The notes under the pieces: generated by a model
Databases searched by the model: none
What the model was told of the DNA's origin: nothing
The model's input: only the letters and a program-made list of their open reading frames with translations
In this document: positions 60,410 through 64,000 of the stretch, one piece after another
Layout: every line of letters begins with the position of its first letter
How positions within the stretch are numbered: position 1 is the first letter of the stretch
Source of the DNA: Mucilaginibacter agri
GTDB lineage: Bacteria; Bacteroidota; Bacteroidia; Sphingobacteriales; Sphingobacteriaceae
Length of the DNA: 64,000 bases
Direction of reading: 5' to 3'
Assembly (NCBI RefSeq): GCF_009928685.1
Contig: NZ_WWEO01000042.1
Location: forward strand, 372,001 to 436,000
Made by a program: the position numbers and the translations under genes

Positions 60410-61009
60410 ATGTGGATGAATATGAATTTAAAACGAATAATTGTTATTAAACTGCTGGTTATAGCATGTTCGCTACATGCCATTGCGCAGACATCCGATT
60501 ATACCAAACCGAAAAGGAAGAAATTTGCTGTTTATGCAGGAGTTGGCCCTAACTATTATTTCAATAACCTCGAGCTGGGAAAGAGTTATGTTAACAACTT
60601 TAATTACTCATTTACCGGCAGGGTAATGTGGGAACCCGAACATTTGTTAAGCCTCGGTGTCGAAACCGGTTATTACCGGTTGTATACCTATAATACCCCA
60701 CAGCCTAACCATGTTCATATTGCAAACACGGCCATCCCGATCCAGATTGTGGTATCTATGAAGTTTCTGCAAAGTTTTTATGCCAATTTCTCGATGGGGC
60801 AATCTGTTTTGCTCAATAAAATTGAGACGGAGAATAATGACAATTTTAGTGCGTCCAGCTTTTCGGTGGCAGATTTTGGCGGCACGCTTGGTTACCGCAA
60901 AATGCTCGGTAACCGATTTTCTATTAGTACAGAGGCCAAGTTTTACTATTCCAGCGGTTTTGTTGACAGAAATATTGCCCTGTTGTTTGTGGGTGGCTAT
61001 CGGTTTTAA
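60410..61009 (+). CDS. Small outer-membrane beta-barrel protein
   Basis: 199 residues. Signal peptide ends near HAIAQ. Then about eight beta strands (KFAVYAGVGPNYYFNNLEL, LLSLGVETGYYRLYTY, FSISTEAKFYYSSGFV) ending NIALLFVGGYRF, a terminal aromatic strand. It resembles OmpW/OmpX-size barrels, with no specific family assigned. ATGs at 60410, 60416 and 60422 are all possible starts. Fifteen bases after the GDPD gene, last of the three-gene operon, convergent with the metallophosphoesterase gene across 18 bases. Confidence 0.7.
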   Translation: MWMNMNLKRIIVIKLLVIACSLHAIAQTSDYTKPKRKKFAVYAGVGPNYYFNNLELGKSYVNNFNYSFTGRVMWEPEHLLSLGVETGYYRLYTYNTPQPNHVHIANTAIPIQIVVSMKFLQSFYANFSMGQSVLLNKIETENNDNFSASSFSVADFGGTLGYRKMLGNRFSISTEAKFYYSSGFVDRNIALLFVGGYRF

Positions 61010-61027
61010 TACTGATTTTCGAATTCC

Positions 61028-61954
61028 CTAGTTGCCCACATTAAATTTCAATCCATCATCAAAGCCGGAAAAATCTGACTTAAGCCGACGAGATATTACT
61101 TGTAGTGAATCCTGGCTCCGCCGCACTTCCAGATAATGAAACATCGGTTTATAATCAGGAGAGAGTTCCTGGGTCGACTCATTTTTAGTCCTCAAAGGCT
61201 GATGGGGGCCACCGCCACCGCCAATCACCAGGAAATATTTACCCTGCACTTTGAAACGCTCGAAATTGTGCGAATGCCCGGAGAGAAATAGTACACACTT
61301 TTTCGAACTTATAAAAGCAGGTACAAATTTTTGCTGCACCTGCACAGATGGGCTAACCACCGTGCTATTGGTAAACGGCGAATGATGGCAGCCCACTATC
61401 GCCAGCTTGATAGCCGGGTTGCTGTCGATCTGTTTTATTGTTTGTTTATACCAATCATCTTGCTGCGCTATTTCCTGAGATTTCATCTTATTAAAGTTCG
61501 AGTTCAGTAATATCACTGCTACCGAGTCAACCACTTCCAAATAGCCGGTGGCCTTATGCATCGAAAATCTTGACTGAAATTTTTTCTTCCCTTTATCTGA
61601 GCTCCACAGAAATTCATGATTTCCTAGTGTGGCGTAAACTGGTATATGACTATCCTTGCACCATGCAAGGTAGGTATCCATCTTTTTCCATTTAGAATCC
61701 TCAGAACTTAATGATACAACATCGCCAAGTATAAACAGGCTGGAAGGGTGCACTGCAATTACATCCTTGAAAATCATTTTAGTGGCTTCCTCATTATGAT
61801 TTATTTTGCGGATGATCTTCTCGACAAACAGAGGCGCCTGGGTATCACTTGCAAAGGCTATCACGGAATTCTGGCCTTGGGCAAAAACTGATGTAGGGAA
61901 ACAGAATATGGTTATGCAGCAGATAAAACTGTAAGCCTTAGTTTTTCCTATCAT
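61028..61954 (-). CDS. Secreted calcineurin-like metallophosphoesterase
   Basis: 308 residues. Signal peptide (about 1-25, ends VFAQ). Dinuclear-metal motifs: ASDTQAP (replacing the canonical DxH), LGDVVSL (GD), TLGNHEF (GNHE), IVGCHHSPF (GHH-like) and LSGHSHNFERF (GHxH). It is a periplasmic phosphatase or phosphodiesterase. The first motif is changed from DxH to DTQ, so metal site 1 may be altered. It lies convergent with the GDPD operon, which may reflect a shared phosphate-related function. Confidence 0.88.
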   Translation of the reverse strand: MIGKTKAYSFICCITIFCFPTSVFAQGQNSVIAFASDTQAPLFVEKIIRKINHNEEATKMIFKDVIAVHPSSLFILGDVVSLSSEDSKWKKMDTYLAWCKDSHIPVYATLGNHEFLWSSDKGKKKFQSRFSMHKATGYLEVVDSVAVILLNSNFNKMKSQEIAQQDDWYKQTIKQIDSNPAIKLAIVGCHHSPFTNSTVVSPSVQVQQKFVPAFISSKKCVLFLSGHSHNFERFKVQGKYFLVIGGGGGPHQPLRTKNESTQELSPDYKPMFHYLEVRRSQDSLQVISRRLKSDFSGFDDGLKFNVGN

Positions 61955-62274
61955 GGTTTATTGTGATTCGGAGTATTCAGTAGCGATAACTGCGTATATT
62001 CTAAGTTACAAATCTTTGATCAATCCAAGATAAATGGCGTCACCGCCATTGGTAAAATCTTGTGGGAATAAATCCACTAAAAGCGCAACAAAAGATCAAG
62101 AAAAAAGCACCTATGTTTTTATACATAAGTGCTTAGTTATTAAGTGACCGATAAGGTACACATATCGAACTCATTTATAGCCGATTGCAAGAAAATCGTC
62201 GCGTTGAAAGAAAAATAATTTATCCGTTTAGAGGGGGCAAAAAGCTGTTTATGCTTTTTGCCCCCTTTTTATTG
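61955..62274. other. Non-coding spacer with two hairpins upstream of metallophosphoesterase
   Basis: No gene seen. It holds a hairpin with 12-base arms (62105-62116 and 62123-62134, one mismatch) with a T-run on the minus side, and a strong 13-bp perfect hairpin (62233-62245 and 62253-62265) with a T-run on the plus side. The first could end the tRNA-like transcript. No coding source for a plus-strand transcript is evident. Confidence 0.6.
62233..62270 (+). terminator. Strong hairpin, plus-oriented terminator-like
   Basis: Perfect 13-bp arms GGGGGCAAAAAGC/GCTTTTTGCCCCC, 7-base loop, then TTTTT on the plus strand. On the minus strand it follows the tRNA-like gene by 5 bases but lacks a U-tract. 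Confidence 0.6.
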
Positions 62275-62359
62275 CGGAGAGTGAGGGGATCGAACCCCCG
62301 CGCCTGTTACGGCGACTTCACGCTTTCAGGGTGACGCCTTACCACTCGGCCAACTCCGG
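62275..62359 (-). tRNA. Class II (Ser-like) tRNA with aberrant fold, possibly degenerate
   Basis: About 85 nt. The T arm GGGGGTTCGATCCCCTC, D-arm core GGCCGAGTGGTAAGGC, a long variable arm CGCC-GTAACA-GGCG and discriminator G match tRNA-Ser. But acceptor positions 1-2 (CC) face CC and cannot pair; only five pairs (one G-U) form. The anticodon stem TCACC/CGTGA has a C-C clash, and the 7-base loop read normally gives anticodon GAA (Phe codons). Compared with a Ser(GGA) loop it looks as if two bases are missing. It may be a degraded tRNA-Ser, a hybrid produced by an integration event, or a tRNA-like RNA. Its 5' leader contains an 8-bp perfect complement of its 5' acceptor strand. Confidence 0.5.
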
Positions 62360-62388
62360 CAATCGATTAATTCCCGGAGTTAGTAATA

Positions 62389-62396
62389 CAAAATTA
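62389..62396 (-). promoter_or_regulatory. -7 promoter element (TAATTTTG) ahead of the tRNA-like gene
   Basis: Minus-strand TAATTTTG matches TAnnTTTG, about 30 bases upstream of the tRNA 5' end. A transcript would begin at the hairpin AACTCCGG/CCGGAGTT (62374-62381 with 62352-62359). Confidence 0.45.
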
Positions 62397-63011
62397 CTAA
62401 TTTTTCTTTCGCCTTTTTATGGTTACGCCTTTAAGTTTTTCATTTGCAAAACGAGAAGCCTTTTCTACGAGTTTTGTATCAATTTGATATCTCTTCTGTA
62501 GATTTTGAGCTAGCTTAACAATTTCATCGTCGGTTAGATCTTTGAGTAAGTCATCGTTCTTTAGATTTTTTCTTAAAGACTTTCTTGCTTGCCTCACAAC
62601 TTTTGCTCGTTCATAATTGTAAAAAGTTTCGGAAAAGTTCTTAGCAGTTTCTGAGATTGACTTTAAGCCAGACGGTAGGTGTTTTATTAATAAATAGAAA
62701 TAAACTGCCTCTTTAAGTGGTAGCTTACTTAATATGTCCTCAATAATGATTTCAATTGATCCTTGTCTTATTTCATCGGCTTTTAGTTGAACTAATTCAG
62801 TCATGGAATAACTTAAAAATCCTTTCTTATACATTCTTCCATAAAAATGGTCTACTGTTAACAAAAAATAGCTTAAGTCTCTAAAAGACAAGTTAGATTG
62901 CTCTAATGATATTATTAAGTCTGCTTTATAATCATTATAATCTTCATCGCTAAATAGTGAAGTTGCGATTTTACTTAAATATTGGTTCTTATTTCTTTTA
63001 GCAGGCAACAT
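62397..63011 (-). CDS. Hypothetical protein, 204 residues (island-edge operon gene 3)
   Basis: No family recognised. Predicted all-alpha and Lys-rich, with middle block QGSIEIIIEDILSKLPLKEA (about 84-103) and a very basic C-terminus (KGVTIKRRKKN), so nucleic-acid or membrane contact is possible. It is separated from the upstream gene by 0 bases (stop/start abut), so the three genes are one operon. Base composition is visibly more AT-rich than the genes to the left, consistent with recent acquisition. Nothing else can be said. Confidence 0.65.
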   Translation of the reverse strand: MLPAKRNKNQYLSKIATSLFSDEDYNDYKADLIISLEQSNLSFRDLSYFLLTVDHFYGRMYKKGFLSYSMTELVQLKADEIRQGSIEIIIEDILSKLPLKEAVYFYLLIKHLPSGLKSISETAKNFSETFYNYERAKVVRQARKSLRKNLKNDDLLKDLTDDEIVKLAQNLQKRYQIDTKLVEKASRFANEKLKGVTIKRRKKN

Positions 63012-63746
63012 TTACTTCCAATTTGGATAATCTATCAGGCTTACGAGTTCCTGATAAATAATTCTTATTTCTGTTTTCATATTGTCAATGTCGGTTTTCT
63101 TTGCAGCAAATCTTTTGCTATGCACACTTGAATCTGCCAATTTTTTAATCTTTGGTAAATCCTCTCTTGTGATTTTTGTTAAATGCCATGTAGTTTCCCC
63201 CACAAGTTTGCTAATTAAATCACTTAAAAAGAGATAGCCGCCACCACCATTCTTTATTTTAGAATCAATTCCATGTCGCTCAAATAATTCAATAATTAGT
63301 GTCTCCATTAACTTACGTAGCATAAAGAAGCATGAATTATACAAACCATAATCATAAGCACACGATGCTTCGGTTGCAAATGCTGTCAAATATCCACGGG
63401 TATTATCAAAAATGCTTAATGGGAAAAGATTATCAGCTGGCTCAAGAACTGGCTCCGAAATAACCAAGGTATCTATTCGCGCTTTGGTAGCATTCTCAAG
63501 AAAGAAATAATCCTTTCTTTTAAGGAACTTTTGAGATTTTCCCCTTTTTGAATTACTGTTCAAATAGCCCGATATATTTGAATATGGCGATAAATGAAGT
63601 TCATCAAAACATGTCTGCACGTCTTTCGGTTTGACACCATCTTTTTTTAGTTCATTCAATAAATAGTATACGAAAAATTCGATTTTAGCTCCTGAACTCA
63701 ACTCTTCAAAATCAGGTATTTTTTTAATAAAAATCGACAAAGACAT
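63012..63746 (-). CDS. Hypothetical protein with DUF4145/HEPN-like C-terminal region
   Basis: 244 residues. The N-terminal 100 residues carry KIEFFVYYLLNELKKDGVKP and GYLNSNSKRGKSQKFLKRKD, a possible HTH-like module. The C-terminal half (about 120-244) has ASCAYDYGLYNSCFFMLRKL, METLIIELFERHG and ADSSVHSKRF, an all-alpha pattern of DUF4145/HEPN-related proteins, where an R-x4-6-H motif can be catalytic; RKL..E and SVHSKR are visible but not a sure match. The genes either side overlap or abut, so it belongs to an operon. Such modules occur in mobile and defence islands; no effector is evident. Confidence 0.6.
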   Translation of the reverse strand: MSLSIFIKKIPDFEELSSGAKIEFFVYYLLNELKKDGVKPKDVQTCFDELHLSPYSNISGYLNSNSKRGKSQKFLKRKDYFFLENATKARIDTLVISEPVLEPADNLFPLSIFDNTRGYLTAFATEASCAYDYGLYNSCFFMLRKLMETLIIELFERHGIDSKIKNGGGGYLFLSDLISKLVGETTWHLTKITREDLPKIKKLADSSVHSKRFAAKKTDIDNMKTEIRIIYQELVSLIDYPNWK

Positions 63747-64000
63747 TATTTATCTCTTTTAGCAAAGTTGTCTGCAATATGCATAATACCCAAAGAAGTT
63801 AAGGCGTATTTAGCATCTGCACTCTTTTCTACAAAATTCACTTTGGGGCCTTTTAAATTTATTAAAACTTGTGAAAGAGCATTTGGCATTTTGGAAGTAG
63901 CGATTTTAAGTATATAACCAATTTCTTCAAGTGTCGCGCCATCATTTGACTTGTTCTCCATAAACCAATTTATCGCTAATAGCACTTCTTCATTTTGGGA
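63746..64000 (-). CDS. Hypothetical protein, 5' part outside window
   Basis: The frame is open through the right edge; upstream of the possible GTG start at 63985 it continues in frame (S-Q-N-E-E). About 84 residues are visible. LLAINWFMENKSNDGATLEE and IGYILKIATSKMPNALSQVL resemble a winged-helix-like fold (DNA-binding possible), ending HIADNFAKRDK. The stop overlaps the next gene's start by 1 base, so this gene leads an operon with the two downstream unknown genes. No family recognised. AT-rich like its neighbours. Confidence 0.55.
   Translation of the reverse strand, partial: SQNEEVLLAINWFMENKSNDGATLEEIGYILKIATSKMPNALSQVLINLKGPKVNFVEKSADAKYALTSLGIMHIADNFAKRDK

Noticed and set aside
1..64000. 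CRISPR arrays, integrases, transposases, rRNA genes
   Set aside because: None could be seen: no direct repeats with regular spacers and no recognisable integrase or transposase motifs. The only array is the in-frame adhesin repeat.

Overview
The window reads as chromosome of a Bacteroidota bacterium, most likely Sphingobacteriaceae (Mucilaginibacter/Pedobacter-like). The evidence is the TAnnTTTG-type -7 promoter boxes, a TonB receptor with a carboxypeptidase-regulatory-like N-terminus, a giant type IX-secreted repeat protein with a gliding-motility-type C-terminus followed by a PorP/SprF partner, LytS/LytTR regulators, and many secreted glycosidases and lipoproteins. The genus is an inference from family content, not from a database comparison.

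Layout. 1-3587: LolD/YbbA-type ATPase (cut by the left edge), FtsX-type permease and a TesA-like GDSL esterase lipoprotein. 3780-5687: UPF1/DNA2-like helicase. 5864-11504: TonB receptor, beta-helix-like lipoprotein and a MINPP-type histidine phosphatase (probable phytate/organophosphate use). 11728-15035: pta-ackA. 15051-19785: two dispersed inverted repeats, a HExxH protease-like protein, threonine synthase, M28 peptidase and GNAT. 19865-21912: TetR + DHA2 efflux pump, with the same 14-bp palindrome at the tetR promoter and inside the first codons of the pump gene. 22150-26451: HGSNAT/DUF5009-like membrane protein, GH18 chitinase and GH30-like glycosidase.

26962-39768: an almost 4000-residue SprB-like adhesin (six NHL blades that seem to be nested inside an Ig-like domain, one Fn3 domain, about 39 repeats of about 80 residues, T9SS type B C-terminal domain) plus its SprF partner. 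39792-44986: LytTR regulator and LytS kinase, divergent from a 49-residue Ser/Thr-rich, Cys-free small gene (41683-41832) that converges on a full-length LanB dehydratase. This is a candidate unusual RiPP locus. It is followed by a putative 80-nt small RNA and a short sacsin-like ATPase.

46902-50548: two SDR dehydrogenases, an alcohol dehydrogenase and an AraC regulator. 50640-52390: TetR + TetX-like flavin monooxygenase with a palindromic operator. 52649-55857: DUF481 outer-membrane protein and oleate hydratase. 56582-61954: clan GH-A-like lipoprotein, a three-gene outer-membrane/GDPD cluster and a metallophosphoesterase. 62275-62359: an aberrant class II (Ser-like) tRNA. 62397-64000: three AT-rich unknown genes in a tight minus-strand operon, cut by the right edge, which look like the edge of an accessory island.
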